A DNA stretch of 64,000 nt, taken from positions 1-64,000 of the forward strand of contig NZ_JAIERS010000024.1 in assembly GCF_019746665.1 (NCBI RefSeq), written 5' to 3'. Numbering within the stretch: the stretch's first letter is position 1; each line of letters starts with the position of its first letter. Under the pieces are notes generated by a model. The model worked only from the letters and a program-made list of their open reading frames with translations, had not been told where the DNA came from and ran no database searches. This document shows, in pieces, positions 34,905 to 44,736 of this stretch. The stretch is from Sphingomonas sp. GTDB taxonomy: Bacteria; Pseudomonadota; Alphaproteobacteria; Sphingomonadales; Sphingomonadaceae. The position numbers and the translations under genes are program-made.

Positions 34905-36539
34905 CTAAACCAGCCGGCTCTGCCGCACCGCCGCCTCGATGAAGCTCTTGAACAGCGGGTGCGGATCGAACGGCTTGCTCTTCAGCTCGGGGTGGAACTG
35001 CACGCCGACGAACCACGGATGATCGGGCCGCTCGACGATCTCGGGCAGCATCCCGTCGGGCGACATACCCGAGAAGACGAGGCCGTTCTTCTCAAGCCGC
35101 TCGCGATAGGCGGTGTTCACTTCATAGCGGTGGCGGTGGCGCTCGCTGATCTCTTCGCTGCCATAGATCGAGGCGACGACGCTGTTGCCATCGAGCCGGG
35201 CGGTATAGGCGCCCAGCCGCATCGTGCCGCCCAGGTCGCCGCCCTCGGCGCGCTGCTGGAGCCCGTCGGCGCTCATCCATTCGGTGATGAGGCCCACCAC
35301 CGGCTCGGGCGTCGGGCCGAATTCGGTCGAGCTGGCATCCGCCACGCCGCCCAGGTTCCGCATCCCCTCGATGCAGGCCATCTGCATCCCGAAGCAGATG
35401 CCGAAATAGGGCACGCCCCGCTCGCGCGCGAAGCGGACGCTCGCGATCTTGCCTTCCGCGCCGCGCTCGCCAAACGCGCCGGGGACGAGGATCGCGTGCA
35501 TCGGTTCGAGACTCGCGGCGATGTCGCTCTCAGGCCGCTCGAACAGTTCGGCGTCGATCCAGCGGATGTTGACGCGCACGCGGTTGGCGATGCCGCCATG
35601 CACCAGCGCCTCGTTCAATGACTTATAGGCGTCCGGCAGGCCGACATATTTGCCGACCACGCCCACCGTCACCTCGCCTTCCGGATTCTCCAGCCGGTCG
35701 ACGATTTCCTGCCAACGGCCGAGATTGGGTTGCGGGGCGCCCGAAATGCCGAACGCGTCGAGCACCGCCTGGTCGAGCCCCTCGGCATGATATTGCAGGG
35801 GCACCGCATAGATGCTCGGCGCGTCGAGCGCGGGGACCACCGCCGCCTTGGGCACGTTGCAGAACAAGGCGATCTTCGCGCGCTCGCTGTCGGGCAGCGG
35901 GCGTTCGGCGCGGCACACCAGCACATCGGGCTGCACGCCCAGGGCCGCCAGTTCGCGCACGCTATGCTGGGTCGGCTTGGTCTTCAGCTCGCCCGCCGCG
36001 GCGATGAACGGCACGAGCGTCACATGGATGCTGATCGATTGGCCGCGCCCCAGATCGTTGCGAAGCTGTCGAATCGATTCGATGAACGGCAGAGACTCGA
36101 TGTCGCCCACGGTGCCACCGATTTCGCACAGCACGAAATCGAGATCGTCGGTCTGGGCGGTGGCGAAGGCCTTGATCGCGTCGGTGACGTGCGGGATCAC
36201 CTGCACCGTCGCGCCCAGATAATCGCCGCGCCGCTCGCGGGTGATGATCGTCTGATAGATGCGGCCCGTCGTGATATTGTCCGACTGGCGGCCGGGAACG
36301 CCGGTAAAGCGTTCATAATGGCCAAGATCCAGATCGGTCTCGGCGCCATCGTCGGTCACATAGACTTCGCCGTGCTGATAGGGCGACATCGTGCCGGGAT
36401 CGACGTTCAGATAGGGATCGAACTTGCGGATGCGCACGCGATAGCCGCGCGCCTGCAGCAAAGCCGCCAAGCTCGCCGCCATGAGACCCTTGCCGAGCGA
36501 GGAAACCACGCCGCCGGTGATGAAAATGAACCGCGCCAT
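34905..36539 (-). CDS. pyrG: CTP synthase
   Basis: 544 residues. The N-terminal amidoligase domain starts [18 protein letters not shown] and has [44 protein letters not shown] sequence; [12 protein letters not shown] follows. The C-terminal glutaminase has the nucleophile Cys in [12 protein letters not shown] and the final [10 protein letters not shown] with the catalytic His and Glu. It converts UTP to CTP with glutamine. It lies downstream of secG on the same strand, a common alphaproteobacterial pair, separated by 89 bases that hold a hairpin. Confidence 0.97.
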   Translation of the reverse strand: MARFIFITGGVVSSLGKGLMAASLAALLQARGYRVRIRKFDPYLNVDPGTMSPYQHGEVYVTDDGAETDLDLGHYERFTGVPGRQSDNITTGRIYQTIITRERRGDYLGATVQVIPHVTDAIKAFATAQTDDLDFVLCEIGGTVGDIESLPFIESIRQLRNDLGRGQSISIHVTLVPFIAAAGELKTKPTQHSVRELAALGVQPDVLVCRAERPLPDSERAKIALFCNVPKAAVVPALDAPSIYAVPLQYHAEGLDQAVLDAFGISGAPQPNLGRWQEIVDRLENPEGEVTVGVVGKYVGLPDAYKSLNEALVHGGIANRVRVNIRWIDAELFERPESDIAASLEPMHAILVPGAFGERGAEGKIASVRFARERGVPYFGICFGMQMACIEGMRNLGGVADASSTEFGPTPEPVVGLITEWMSADGLQQRAEGGDLGGTMRLGAYTARLDGNSVVASIYGSEEISERHRHRYEVNTAYRERLEKNGLVFSGMSPDGMLPEIVERPDHPWFVGVQFHPELKSKPFDPHPLFKSFIEAAVRQSRLV

Positions 36540-36578
36540 GGGAAGAACCGCCTAGCGTTGAAACGATACCGTGGGCAA

Positions 36579-36601
36579 GCGCCCGAATCCGGTTCGGGCG
36601 C
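36579..36601. other. Perfect stem-loop between secG and pyrG
   Basis: GCGCCCGAA and TTCGGGCGC form a perfect 9-bp stem with loop TCCGG. No clear T-run follows on the pyrG strand, so it is a weak terminator candidate. It could instead reduce read-through from secG into pyrG or protect an mRNA 3' end. Confidence 0.5.
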
Positions 36602-36628
36602 GCGAAATTTATCGACCTGTGCGGGCGA

Positions 36629-37084
36629 TCAGCGTTGCAGCGGCACCGCGCCGTTGCTGGGAGCGGCACTGTTGCTGGGAGCGGCGCTGTTGTCGGCCTT
36701 GGGCGCCGACTGGTTGCCCGCCGCCTCGGCCGCGAGTTCGGCCGCCGACTTTTGCGGCGCGAACGGTGCCGCGCCCTGCCCGCCGACCGGGGGCGCCGCC
36801 GGGGCGCCGGCGGCGGGAACGCTCGCTGGCGCGCTCGCCTCGACCCGGCTGGTCGCGTTGCGCGTCGCCGCGAGCACCGCGAGCAGGATCGACAGGCCGA
36901 CGAACACCGCCGCCAGAATCGAGGTGGTGCGGGTGAGGAAATCGGCCGCGCCACGCGCCGACATCAGCCCCGAGGGACTGCCGCCCATCCCGAGCCCGCC
37001 CCCTTCCGACTTCTGGATGAGGATAACGCCCACCAACGCAGCGGCGATCATGGCCTGGACGACGAGCAGGAAGGTAAACAGCAT
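36629..37084 (-). CDS. secG: Preprotein translocase subunit SecG
   Basis: 151 residues. Two membrane segments (about residues 2-23 and 55-75) flank the conserved SecG loop, ILIQKSEGGGLGMGG then GAADFLTRTTSILA. After residue 85 there is a long Ala/Pro-rich tail ending in a short repeat of the type SNSAAPSNGAVP; such tails are common in alphaproteobacterial SecG. It stimulates SecYEG-dependent export. The ATG at 37084 gives the standard MLFTFLLVVQ start. The open frame upstream is not homologous. Confidence 0.94.
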   Translation of the reverse strand: MLFTFLLVVQAMIAAALVGVILIQKSEGGGLGMGGSPSGLMSARGAADFLTRTTSILAAVFVGLSILLAVLAATRNATSRVEASAPASVPAAGAPAAPPVGGQGAAPFAPQKSAAELAAEAAGNQSAPKADNSAAPSNSAAPSNGAVPLQR

Positions 37085-37289
37085 GGCGGTGCCAAATTTT
37101 CCGTTCGTGAGGGGAAATTCAAAGACGGGCACATAGGCGAGGCTTACCCGGCGATCAACCGCGCCCGCGCCACGGCTCGTCGCGCCCGCCCGAGCGCGGC
37201 CGAAACAATTTTTCAAGCGCATGAAACCGTAGGGGAATGTGAGCGTTACGACCCATGTGTCACTCCGACCGACGATAGGTATTGCGCGT

Positions 37290-37688
37290 ATGAATCCTCC
37301 CCCGGCCGCTAGCCAGTTCCAACTCGATCCGCATCATGCCGCGCCGATGCTCGGCAACTGGATGAGCGCGCTGATCGATTATGTCCGCTCGGGTGAGCCC
37401 GATCTCACCAACCGGCAGATGGCGTTGCTCATGCTGGTCTATCTCGAATCCGGGCCGCATACCGTGCGTGGGCTGGCGCGCGCGCTCAACGTCTCCAAGC
37501 CGGTGATCACGCGCGCCTTGAACAGGCTCGGTGCGCTCGGCTATCTCCGCCGCCAAAGGGACGATAGCGACAAGCGCAACATCTATGTCGCGCGCACGGC
37601 CGAGGGGGCACATTTTCTTGAAGAATTCGGGCAGTTCATCGGCACCCACCAGCACGGCCAAGCCGAGCGCCAGCGAGTCCCCGCGTAG
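37290..37688 (+). CDS. MarR family transcriptional regulator
   Basis: 132 residues with a winged helix-turn-helix. MALLMLVYLESGPHTVRGLARALNVSKPVITRALNRLGALGYLRR-type sequence contains the recognition helix (SKPVITRALNRL), and RRQRDDSDKRNIYV is the wing with the Asp-x-Arg pattern. Ligand and targets are unknown. The ATG at 37290 was chosen; a GTG at 37239 would add 17 residues. It is divergent from secG and followed by a small SH3 protein and argC. Confidence 0.88.
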   Translation: MNPPPAASQFQLDPHHAAPMLGNWMSALIDYVRSGEPDLTNRQMALLMLVYLESGPHTVRGLARALNVSKPVITRALNRLGALGYLRRQRDDSDKRNIYVARTAEGAHFLEEFGQFIGTHQHGQAERQRVPA

Positions 37689-37695
37689 CTTTTGC

Positions 37696-37995
37696 TTGAG
37701 CGGCCCGTCGCGGCCGCTCGACCCATCGCGCCACCCCGTCCGGCGCGATCTGGCTGATGTCCGGCTCGCCGAATACGTATTCGCGCCGCATTATGCCGCG
37801 CCGCTCCCTATGGTGGTGATCGCCCCCACGCCGCTGCGTGCCGGGCCGGAGGAGGAGGCGGCGATTTTGGCGACGCTCGCGGTCGGCGAGATTTTCGAGG
37901 CGCTGGATTTCGCGCACGGCAAGGCCTGGGGCGTTGCCGGTGGACGACCGGGTTATGTCCCGCGGGATGCGCTCGCGACCAAGGAAGCGCGGTGA
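37696..37995 (+). CDS. Stand-alone SH3-type domain protein, possible truncated NlpC/P60 peptidase
   Basis: About 99 residues if translation starts at TTG 37696; the start is uncertain because no ATG or GTG fits. LDPSRHPVRRDLADVRLAEYVFAPHYAAPLPMVV resembles the N-terminal segment of sphingomonad C40 (NlpC/P60) peptidases. EALDFAHGKAWGVAGGRPGYVPRDAL is a bacterial SH3 fold. The catalytic Cys-His domain that would normally follow is absent, and argC starts within the last 4 bases. It is either a remnant or a small wall-binding protein. Confidence 0.6.
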   Translation: MSGPSRPLDPSRHPVRRDLADVRLAEYVFAPHYAAPLPMVVIAPTPLRAGPEEEAAILATLAVGEIFEALDFAHGKAWGVAGGRPGYVPRDALATKEAR

Positions 37996-38915
37996 CGCCA
38001 CGGCTGTTCATCGACGGCGCTGCGGGAACGACCGGCCTGGAGATTCGGGAGCGGCTCGCCGGGCGGGACGATCTCGCGCTGATCACGCTCGACGAGGCGC
38101 AGCGCAAGGACGCCGCCGCGCGCCGCGACGCGCTGAACGCGGCCGATGTCGTGATCCTGTGTCTGCCTGACGATGCCGCACGCGAGGCGATCACGCTGAT
38201 CGACAATCCGAACACGCGGGTGATCGACGCCTCCACCGCGCACCGCGTCGCGGCGGACTGGACCTATGGCATGGCCGAGCTCGCGCCCGGCCGGCAAGCG
38301 GCGATCGCCGGCGCCCGCTTCGTCAGCAATCCCGGCTGTTACCCGACCGGCTTCCTCGCGCTCGTCGCGCCGCTGGTCCGGGCCGGGCTGGTTCCCGCCG
38401 ATTGGCCGCTAAGCGTCAATGCCGTGTCGGGCTATTCGGGCGGCGGCAAGGCGATGATCGCCGAGTTCGAGGATGGCAGCGAGGCGACCGCGTTTCGCGG
38501 CTACGGCCTGGGCCTCGCCCACAAGCATGTGCCGGAGATGCAGCGCCACGGCGGCCTTGCCCACCCGCCGATCTTCATGCCGGCGGTGGCGCGCACCTAT
38601 CGTGGGATGGTGGTGGAGGTGCCGCTGCCGCTGCACGCACTTCCCGGCCGCCCCGGTCGCGCCGCGATCGAGGCGGTGCTTTCCGAGGCTTATGCCGACA
38701 CCCCGCTCGTCACCGTCGCGCCGGGCGACGCCAGCCTGGTTCGCGTCGAGGAAAATGCCGGCACCGATCGGCTGACGCTGCGGGTATGCGGGCATGACGA
38801 TCAGGTCCGGCTGATCGCCACGCTCGACAATCTCGGCAAGGGAGCGGCGGGCGCGGCGGTGCAGAATCTCAACATCATGGCGGGCCTCGATCCGCTGGCG
38901 GGGCTGAAATTATGA
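37992..38915 (+). CDS. argC: N-acetyl-gamma-glutamyl-phosphate reductase
   Basis: 307 residues, the short (type 2) ArgC. FIDGAAGTTGLEIRERL is the NADP-binding loop, SNPGCYPTGFLAL holds the catalytic Cys, and YSGGGKAMIAEFED and GLAHKHVPEMQ (catalytic His region) follow. It reduces N-acetylglutamyl phosphate in arginine synthesis. The GTG start overlaps the SH3 gene stop, and its stop overlaps the zwf ATG by 4 bases. It is therefore translationally coupled to the Entner-Doudoroff operon, an odd partner. Confidence 0.94.
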   Translation: MTPRLFIDGAAGTTGLEIRERLAGRDDLALITLDEAQRKDAAARRDALNAADVVILCLPDDAAREAITLIDNPNTRVIDASTAHRVAADWTYGMAELAPGRQAAIAGARFVSNPGCYPTGFLALVAPLVRAGLVPADWPLSVNAVSGYSGGGKAMIAEFEDGSEATAFRGYGLGLAHKHVPEMQRHGGLAHPPIFMPAVARTYRGMVVEVPLPLHALPGRPGRAAIEAVLSEAYADTPLVTVAPGDASLVRVEENAGTDRLTLRVCGHDDQVRLIATLDNLGKGAAGAAVQNLNIMAGLDPLAGLKL

Positions 38916-40369
38916 GCGCGGCGACCAAATTGCTCCTGTTCGGCGCGACCGGCGATCTCGCGCAGCGGATGCTGCTGCCCTCGCTCTACGGGCTCCACGC
39001 CGATGGGTTGCTGCCCGCTGCGCTATCCATCACCGGCACGGCGCGCTCCGAGCATGACGATGCGAGCTACCGCGCCTTCGCCGCGCACGCGCTCGATACC
39101 TTCCTGCCCGCCGATCGCCGCGATTCGGCGCAGATCGAAAGCTTCCTCGCCCGGCTCGGCTATCAGCCGCTCGACGCCTCGAACCCTGGCGGGTTTGCCG
39201 CGCTCGCGCAGAAGGTCGGCGGGTGTGAGGGCGGGCTCGCGATCTTCCTGTCGACCGCGCCCTCGCTGTTCCGCCCCACCATTCGCGGGCTGGAAGGCGC
39301 GGGGCTTGCCGGCGACGGGGTTCGGATCGGCCTGGAAAAACCGCTCGGCACCGATCTCGGCTCGAGCCGCGAGATCAACGACGCGGTGGCCGAGGCTTTC
39401 CCCGAAGACCGTACCTTCCGGATCGACCATTATCTGGGCAAGGAAACCGTCCAGAACATCCTCGCGCTGCGCTTCGGCAATGCGCTGTTCGAGCCGGTGT
39501 GGAACGCGCGTGGCATCGATCACGTGCAGATCACCATCTCCGAGACGGTGGGGCTGGAGGGGCGCGCGGGCTATTATGACGGCTCGGGCGCTTTGCGCGA
39601 CATGGTGCAGAACCACATGCTCCAGCTGCTCTCGCTGATCGCGATGGAGCCGCCCGCGCGTTTCGACGGCACCGCGATCCGCGATGAGAAGGTGAAGGTG
39701 CTGCGCTCGCTGCGGCGGATGGCGCCGGCGGAGGTGCCGCACCTCACCGTCACCGGCCAATATGCGGGCGGCGCGGTGAAGGGCGAGATCGTGCGCGGCT
39801 ATGCCGAGGAGCTGGAGCGCGAGTCGACCACCGAAACCTTCGTCGCGCTGAAGGCGCATGTCGATAACTGGCGCTGGCAGGGCGTGCCTTTCTATCTGCG
39901 CACCGGCAAGCGCCTGCCCGCGCGCCAGTCCGAAATCGTCGTCCAGTTCAAGCCGGTGCCGCATTCGATCTTCGCGGCGCGCGGCGGGCAGCTTCAGCCC
40001 AACACGCTGATTATCCGCCTCCAGCCCGAGGAATATGTGCGGCTGCTGGTGATGGCGAAGGAGCCGGGGCTCGACCGCGAGGGGCTGCGCCTGCGCGAGG
40101 TGCCGCTCGATCTGTCGCTCGACACCGAGTTCGCGGGCACGCGGCGGCGCATCGCCTATGAGCGGCTGCTGCTCGATCTGATCGAGGGCGACCCGACCCT
40201 GTTCGTCCGCCGCGACGAGGTGGAAGCACAATGGGAATGGATCGACGCGATTCGCGCCGGCTGGGCGGCAAACGGGATGAAGCCGCGCCCCTATGCGGCC
40301 GGCAGCTGGGGCCCCTCCGCCGCGATCGCCCTCACCGAGCGCGACGGTGTTACTTGGCACGAAGGCTGA
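38912..40369 (+). CDS. zwf: Glucose-6-phosphate 1-dehydrogenase
   Basis: 485 residues. The N-terminal coenzyme site is LLLFGATGDLAQRMLLPSLY. The active-site motif RIDHYLGKETVQNILALRF includes the catalytic His region and the substrate Lys. ESTTETFVALKAHVDNWRWQGVPFYLRTGKRL is the conserved C-terminal dimer and substrate part. It oxidises glucose-6-phosphate to 6-phosphogluconolactone. It opens the run zwf-pgl-edd-glk-eda, which supplies every step from glucose to pyruvate plus glyceraldehyde-3-phosphate. Confidence 0.97.
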   Translation: MSAATKLLLFGATGDLAQRMLLPSLYGLHADGLLPAALSITGTARSEHDDASYRAFAAHALDTFLPADRRDSAQIESFLARLGYQPLDASNPGGFAALAQKVGGCEGGLAIFLSTAPSLFRPTIRGLEGAGLAGDGVRIGLEKPLGTDLGSSREINDAVAEAFPEDRTFRIDHYLGKETVQNILALRFGNALFEPVWNARGIDHVQITISETVGLEGRAGYYDGSGALRDMVQNHMLQLLSLIAMEPPARFDGTAIRDEKVKVLRSLRRMAPAEVPHLTVTGQYAGGAVKGEIVRGYAEELERESTTETFVALKAHVDNWRWQGVPFYLRTGKRLPARQSEIVVQFKPVPHSIFAARGGQLQPNTLIIRLQPEEYVRLLVMAKEPGLDREGLRLREVPLDLSLDTEFAGTRRRIAYERLLLDLIEGDPTLFVRRDEVEAQWEWIDAIRAGWAANGMKPRPYAAGSWGPSAAIALTERDGVTWHEG

Positions 40370-40415
40370 GCTGGTCCATCCGTTCCACCACCACCCGCCA
40401 GTAAAGGAAACAGCG

Positions 40416-41120
40416 ATGACCGAGATCGAATGGTGGGATTATGACAGCGCCGATGAGATGGCCTGCGCCGTCGCGCAGGACGCGCAGTTCATCATCGAAA
40501 GCGCGATCGATGCCCGCGGCAATGCGGTAGTCGCGCTGCCCGGCGGCAAGACCCCGCTGCCGATCTATGACCGCCTCGCCGAAGCGAAGCTCGATTGGAA
40601 GCGGGTGACGATCATCCCGACCGACGACCGGCTGGTGGCGATGGGCGATCCGCTGTCAAACGTCACCGCGCTCGCCAAGCAGTTCATGCCCAAGGGCGCG
40701 CGGGTGCTGCCGATCACCAGTGAGGCGGCGGCCGATTACAAGGCCGCCGGGCGCGCGGCGGACGCACGGCTGCGCGATGTGCATTGGCCGCTCGACCTGT
40801 GCCTGCTCGGCGTCGGCGCCGATGGCCACACCGCCTCGATCTTTCGTGGTCCCGATTTCGACGAAGCGGTCGCCGGCCCGCGCGAACGCCGCGCGGTGGG
40901 GGTGATGCCCGATCCGCTGCCGCCCGAAGCGCCGGTCGCGCGCGTGACGCTCACAGCGCACGCCATCGGCTTGTCGCGCGCGCTGATGATCGCGGTTTCT
41001 GGCCAGGCCAAGCGCGATGTGATCGAAGCGGCGATCAAGAAGGGCGCCGCCTCCCCCTATCCGATCGGTCGGGTGCTCGCCGATGTCGAGCTGCCGGTCG
41101 ACATTCACTGGAGCGCCTGA
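40416..41120 (+). CDS. pgl: 6-phosphogluconolactonase
   Basis: 234 residues of the SOL/DevB family. [19 protein letters not shown] is the phosphate-binding loop, [18 protein letters not shown] follows, and [16 protein letters not shown] holds the conserved GxGxDGHTASLF motif with the active-site His. It hydrolyses the lactone made by Zwf. A GTAAAGGAAACAGCG ribosome site precedes the ATG at 40416. The stop overlaps the edd start (TGATG). Confidence 0.95.
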   Translation: MTEIEWWDYDSADEMACAVAQDAQFIIESAIDARGNAVVALPGGKTPLPIYDRLAEAKLDWKRVTIIPTDDRLVAMGDPLSNVTALAKQFMPKGARVLPITSEAAADYKAAGRAADARLRDVHWPLDLCLLGVGADGHTASIFRGPDFDEAVAGPRERRAVGVMPDPLPPEAPVARVTLTAHAIGLSRALMIAVSGQAKRDVIEAAIKKGAASPYPIGRVLADVELPVDIHWSA

Positions 41121-42934
41121 TGTCGCTGCACCCCGCCATCGCCGCCGTCACCGACCGGGTGATCGAGCGCTCGCGGCCGACCCGCGCCGCCTATCTCGCG
41201 CTGATCGAGCGCGAGCGCGACCAGGGCATCGACCGCCCCAAGCTCGGCTGCGCGAACCTGGCGCATGGCTATGCCGGCACCGAGGAGGATCGCGACGCGC
41301 TGCGGGGCGGCGCGGTGAATATCGGCATCGTCACCGCTTACAACGACATGCTCTCGGCGCACGCGACCTATTATCGCTACCCCGAGCAAATGAAGGTGTT
41401 CGCTCGCGAAGTCGGCGCGACCGCGCAAGTCGCCGGTGGCGTGCCGGCGATGTGCGACGGGGTGACCCAGGGCTATCCCGGCATGGAGCTGTCGCTGTTC
41501 AGCCGCGACACGATCGCGCTGTCCACCGCGGTCGCACTCAGCCACGGCATGTTCGAAAGCGCGGCCCTGCTCGGCATTTGCGACAAGATCGTGCCCGGGC
41601 TGCTGATCGGCGCGTTGCGCTTCGGCCATTTGCCGATGATCCTGGTGCCCGGTGGGCCGATGGCATCGGGCCTGCCGAACAAGGACAAGGCCAAGGTGCG
41701 CGAGGCGTTCGCCGAAGGCAAAGTCGGCAAGGAAGAACTGCTCAACGCCGAGATCGCCGCCTATCATTCGAAGGGCACTTGCACCTTCTATGGCACGGCG
41801 AACTCCAACCAGATGATGATGGAGCTGATGGGGCTCCACATCCCCGGTGCCGCGTTCGTCAATCCCGGCACCAAGCTGCGCCAGGAGCTCACCCGCGCCG
41901 CCGTCCACCGGCTCGCCGAGATCAGCTGGAAGGGGCAGGATTACCGCCCGATCGGCCACTGCGTCGATGAAAAGGCGATCGTCAACGCCGCCATCGGCCT
42001 GCTCGCGACCGGCGGCTCGACCAACCACCTGATCCACCTGCCCGCCATCGCCCGCGCCGCCGGGGTGATGATCGACTGGGAGGATTTCGATCGGCTCTCG
42101 CGCGCGGTGCCGCTGCTGGCGCGCGTCTATCCCAACGGCTCGGCGGACGTGAACCAGTTCGAGGCGGCGGGCGGGGTCGGCTTCGTCGTGCGCGAATTGC
42201 TGGACGCCGGGCTGCTCCACCGCGATCTGCTGACCGTGTCGGGCGAGGATATGGGCGCCTATGCGAAGCGCCCCACGCTGGAGGACGACAAGCTCGTCTG
42301 GCACGATCCGGGCGAAAGCCGCGACGAGAGCATCGTCCGCCCGGCGAGCGCGCCCTTCTCCCCCGAGGGTGGCTTCCGCATCCTCACCGGCAATCTCGGC
42401 CGGGCGTGCATCAAGGTTTCGGCGGTCGAGCGCGAGCGCTGGGTGATCGAGGCGCCGGCGCGGGTGTTCGACGATCAGCTGGCGGTGCAGCAGGCGTTCA
42501 AGGCCGGCGAGCTGGAGCGAGACGTGATCGTCGTCGTCCGCTTCCAGGGCCCGCGCGCCAACGGAATGCCCGAGCTGCACAAGCTCACCCCCGTGCTCGG
42601 CGTGCTCCAGAACCGGGGCTTCCGCGTCGCGCTGGTGACCGATGGCCGCATGTCGGGCGCATCGGGCAAGGTGCCGAGCGCGATCCACTGCTCGCCCGAG
42701 GCGCTGGGCGGCGGGCCGCTGGCGAAGGTGTGCGACGGCGACGTAATCCGGCTGGATGCCGAGGCCGGCGTGCTCGAGGCGAAGGTCGATGCCGCCGAAT
42801 GGGCCGCGCGCCCGCTCGCGGAATGCCATCACGACCAGACGGGCACGGGCCGCGAGCTGTTCGCGCTGTTCCGCCAGGCGGCGAACGAGGCAGAGGCCGG
42901 CGCCTCGCCGCTGCTGGCGGCGATGGGGTTGTGA
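41120..42934 (+). CDS. edd: 6-phosphogluconate dehydratase
   Basis: 604 residues of the IlvD/Edd family. Features include [34 protein letters not shown] with Fe-S cluster Cys, [21 protein letters not shown], and [21 protein letters not shown] with the third cluster Cys. [14 protein letters not shown] and [19 protein letters not shown] close the domain. It converts 6-phosphogluconate to 2-keto-3-deoxy-6-phosphogluconate. The start is set by overlap with the pgl stop. A REP-like element lies in the 157-base gap before glk. Confidence 0.97.
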   Translation: MSLHPAIAAVTDRVIERSRPTRAAYLALIERERDQGIDRPKLGCANLAHGYAGTEEDRDALRGGAVNIGIVTAYNDMLSAHATYYRYPEQMKVFAREVGATAQVAGGVPAMCDGVTQGYPGMELSLFSRDTIALSTAVALSHGMFESAALLGICDKIVPGLLIGALRFGHLPMILVPGGPMASGLPNKDKAKVREAFAEGKVGKEELLNAEIAAYHSKGTCTFYGTANSNQMMMELMGLHIPGAAFVNPGTKLRQELTRAAVHRLAEISWKGQDYRPIGHCVDEKAIVNAAIGLLATGGSTNHLIHLPAIARAAGVMIDWEDFDRLSRAVPLLARVYPNGSADVNQFEAAGGVGFVVRELLDAGLLHRDLLTVSGEDMGAYAKRPTLEDDKLVWHDPGESRDESIVRPASAPFSPEGGFRILTGNLGRACIKVSAVERERWVIEAPARVFDDQLAVQQAFKAGELERDVIVVVRFQGPRANGMPELHKLTPVLGVLQNRGFRVALVTDGRMSGASGKVPSAIHCSPEALGGGPLAKVCDGDVIRLDAEAGVLEAKVDAAEWAARPLAECHHDQTGTGRELFALFRQAANEAEAGASPLLAAMGL

Positions 42935-42950
42935 GGGTGGTGCTTCGCAT

Positions 42951-43040
42951 CCACCCCTCTCCCAACCCTCTCCCCTGAAGGGGAGAGGGCTGAAACTTTT
43001 ACTCCCTCTCCCCTTCAGGGGAGAGGGTCGGGGAGAGGGG
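42951..43040. repeat. REP-like nested inverted repeat inside the Entner-Doudoroff operon
   Basis: Arms CCACCCCTCTCCCAACCC and GGGTCGGGGAGAGGGG enclose two perfect palindromes: CCCTCTCCCCTGAAGGGGAGAGGG at 42977-42989 with its left half, and CCCTCTCCCCTTCAGGGGAGAGGG at 43004-43027. It sits between edd and glk, on one transcript if the operon is continuous. It has the same plan as the element at 34779-34877. Confidence 0.8.
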
Positions 43041-43091
43041 CCGGTCCTGGTATCGCGCCTCGGCTACAATGACGAACGGAGAGGCAACCAA

Positions 43092-44057
43092 GTGAACGTC
43101 GTCGCAGTCGATATCGGCGGAACCCATGCCCGCTTCGCCCTCGCCGAGGTGGCGAATGGTCGTGTGGTGGCGCTGGGCGTGCCGGTCACGCTCAAGACCG
43201 CCGAATATGCCAGCCTTCAGACCGCGTGGCAGGCATTCGGCGCGCAGGTCGGCGCCCTGCCCCGCGCCGCCGCGATCGCGGTCGCCTCGCCGGTCGGGGG
43301 CGAGCTGATCAAGCTCACCAACAATCCCTGGATCATCCGCCCGGCGCTGGTGCGCGAGCGGCTGGAGGTCGACGATTTCGTTCTGATCAACGATTTCGGC
43401 GCGGTGGGGCACGCCGTCGCCCAGCTCGCCCCCGAACATTTCGATCATCTCTGCGGCCCCAATGTCCGCTTGCCCGAAAATGGCAGCCTCACCGTATGCG
43501 GCCCTGGCACGGGGCTTGGCGTCGCGATCGTCCACCGCTTCGCGCAGGGCTATCACGTCATCGAGACCGAGGGCGGGCATCAGGATTTCGCCCCGCTCGA
43601 CGCGCTTGAGGACACGATGCTCAAGCGGCTGCGCAAGACCTACACGCGCGTCTCCGCCGAACGCATCTGCGCCGGCCCCGGCATCATCGCGATCTACGAA
43701 ACCCTCGCCGAGATCGAGGGACGCGCGGTGCCCCGGCTCGATGACAAGGCGATCTGGTCGATGGCGCTGGAAGGCAGCGACAGCCTCGCGCTCGCCGCGC
43801 TCGACCGCTTTTGCCTCAGCCTCGGCGCGGTCGCGGGCGATCTCGCGCTCGCGCAAGGCGCGAAGGGCGTGGTGATCGCCGGCGGGCTCGGGCTGCGGCT
43901 GAAGGACCATTTCGCCCGTTCGGGCTTCGCCGAGCGCTTCGCCGCCAAGGGGCGCTTCCGATCGCTGATGGAAGACATTCCGGTGAAGCTGATCACTCAC
44001 CCCCAACCCGGCCTGTTCGGCGCCGCCGCCGCCTTTGCCCAGGAGCATGCCCAATGA
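43092..44057 (+). CDS. glk: Glucokinase
   Basis: 321 residues of the bacterial Glk family. The phosphate loop is AVDIGGTHARFALAEV. AVASPVGGELIKLTNNPW, LINDFGAVGHAVAQL (catalytic Asp) and GPGTGLGVAIVHR follow. VIETEGGHQDFAPLD contains the conserved Gly-Gly-His, and GVVIAGGLGLRLKDHF is near the C-terminus. It phosphorylates glucose with ATP, feeding Zwf. The GTG start has GGAGAGG 7 bases upstream. The stop overlaps the eda ATG. Confidence 0.95.
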   Translation: MNVVAVDIGGTHARFALAEVANGRVVALGVPVTLKTAEYASLQTAWQAFGAQVGALPRAAAIAVASPVGGELIKLTNNPWIIRPALVRERLEVDDFVLINDFGAVGHAVAQLAPEHFDHLCGPNVRLPENGSLTVCGPGTGLGVAIVHRFAQGYHVIETEGGHQDFAPLDALEDTMLKRLRKTYTRVSAERICAGPGIIAIYETLAEIEGRAVPRLDDKAIWSMALEGSDSLALAALDRFCLSLGAVAGDLALAQGAKGVVIAGGLGLRLKDHFARSGFAERFAAKGRFRSLMEDIPVKLITHPQPGLFGAAAAFAQEHAQ

Positions 44058-44659
44058 CGATCGAGGCGATCATGCGCACCAGCCCGGTGATCCCGGTGCT
44101 GGTGATCGACGACGTCGCGACCGCGCGGCCGCTCGCCGAGGCGCTCGTCGCCGGCGGGCTTCGCGTGCTGGAAGTGACGCTGCGCACCCCCGCCGCGCTC
44201 GACGCGATCGCGGCGATGAAGCAGGTGCCGGGCGCGATCGTCGGCGCGGGGACGGTCGTCAGCCACGATCAGTTCGATCAGGCGATGGCGGCCGGCGCCG
44301 AGTTCATCGTCTCCCCCGGGCTCACCGAGGCGCTCGCCGAGCCGATCATCGCGAGCGACGTGCCCTTCCTGCCCGGCGTCGCGACGGCGGGCGACCTGAT
44401 GCGCGGCTATGCGCTCGGCCTGCGCCACTTCAAGTTCTTCCCGGCCGAAGCATCGGGCGGGGTGAAGGCGCTCAAGGCGCTCGCCGCGCCTTTCCATGAG
44501 GCACGCTTCTGCCCCACTGGCGGCATCACCGCCGAAACCGCACCCGATTATCTCGCGCTGCCGGCGGTGCTGTGCGTCGGCGGAAGCTGGGTGGACAAGG
44601 GCGATCTCGCCAGCGTCGAGCGCCAGGCGCGTGCTGCCGCCGCGCTGCCCCGCGACTAG
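44054..44659 (+). CDS. eda: KDPG aldolase (2-keto-3-deoxy-6-phosphogluconate aldolase)
   Basis: 201 residues, a class I aldolase barrel. VIPVLVIDD, LEVTLRTPAALDAI (catalytic Glu in LEVTLRT), GAGTVVSHDQF, FIVSPGL, FKFFPAEASGG (Schiff-base Lys) and FCPTGGIT (phosphate site) are all present. It splits KDPG into pyruvate and glyceraldehyde-3-phosphate, completing the pathway. The start overlaps the glk stop by 4 bases, and it is the last gene of the operon. Confidence 0.96.
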   Translation: MTIEAIMRTSPVIPVLVIDDVATARPLAEALVAGGLRVLEVTLRTPAALDAIAAMKQVPGAIVGAGTVVSHDQFDQAMAAGAEFIVSPGLTEALAEPIIASDVPFLPGVATAGDLMRGYALGLRHFKFFPAEASGGVKALKALAAPFHEARFCPTGGITAETAPDYLALPAVLCVGGSWVDKGDLASVERQARAAAALPRD

Positions 44660-44736
44660 ACCTTGCAGGGACTTGGGGCGAGCGAAACAAACTGATAGGT
44701 GAAGGGGAGCCGCGGGGGCGGAACAGGAACGAACCA

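Noticed and set aside
41105..42832. 575-codon minus-strand frame opposite edd
   Set aside because: Antisense shadow of edd with no recognisable domain.
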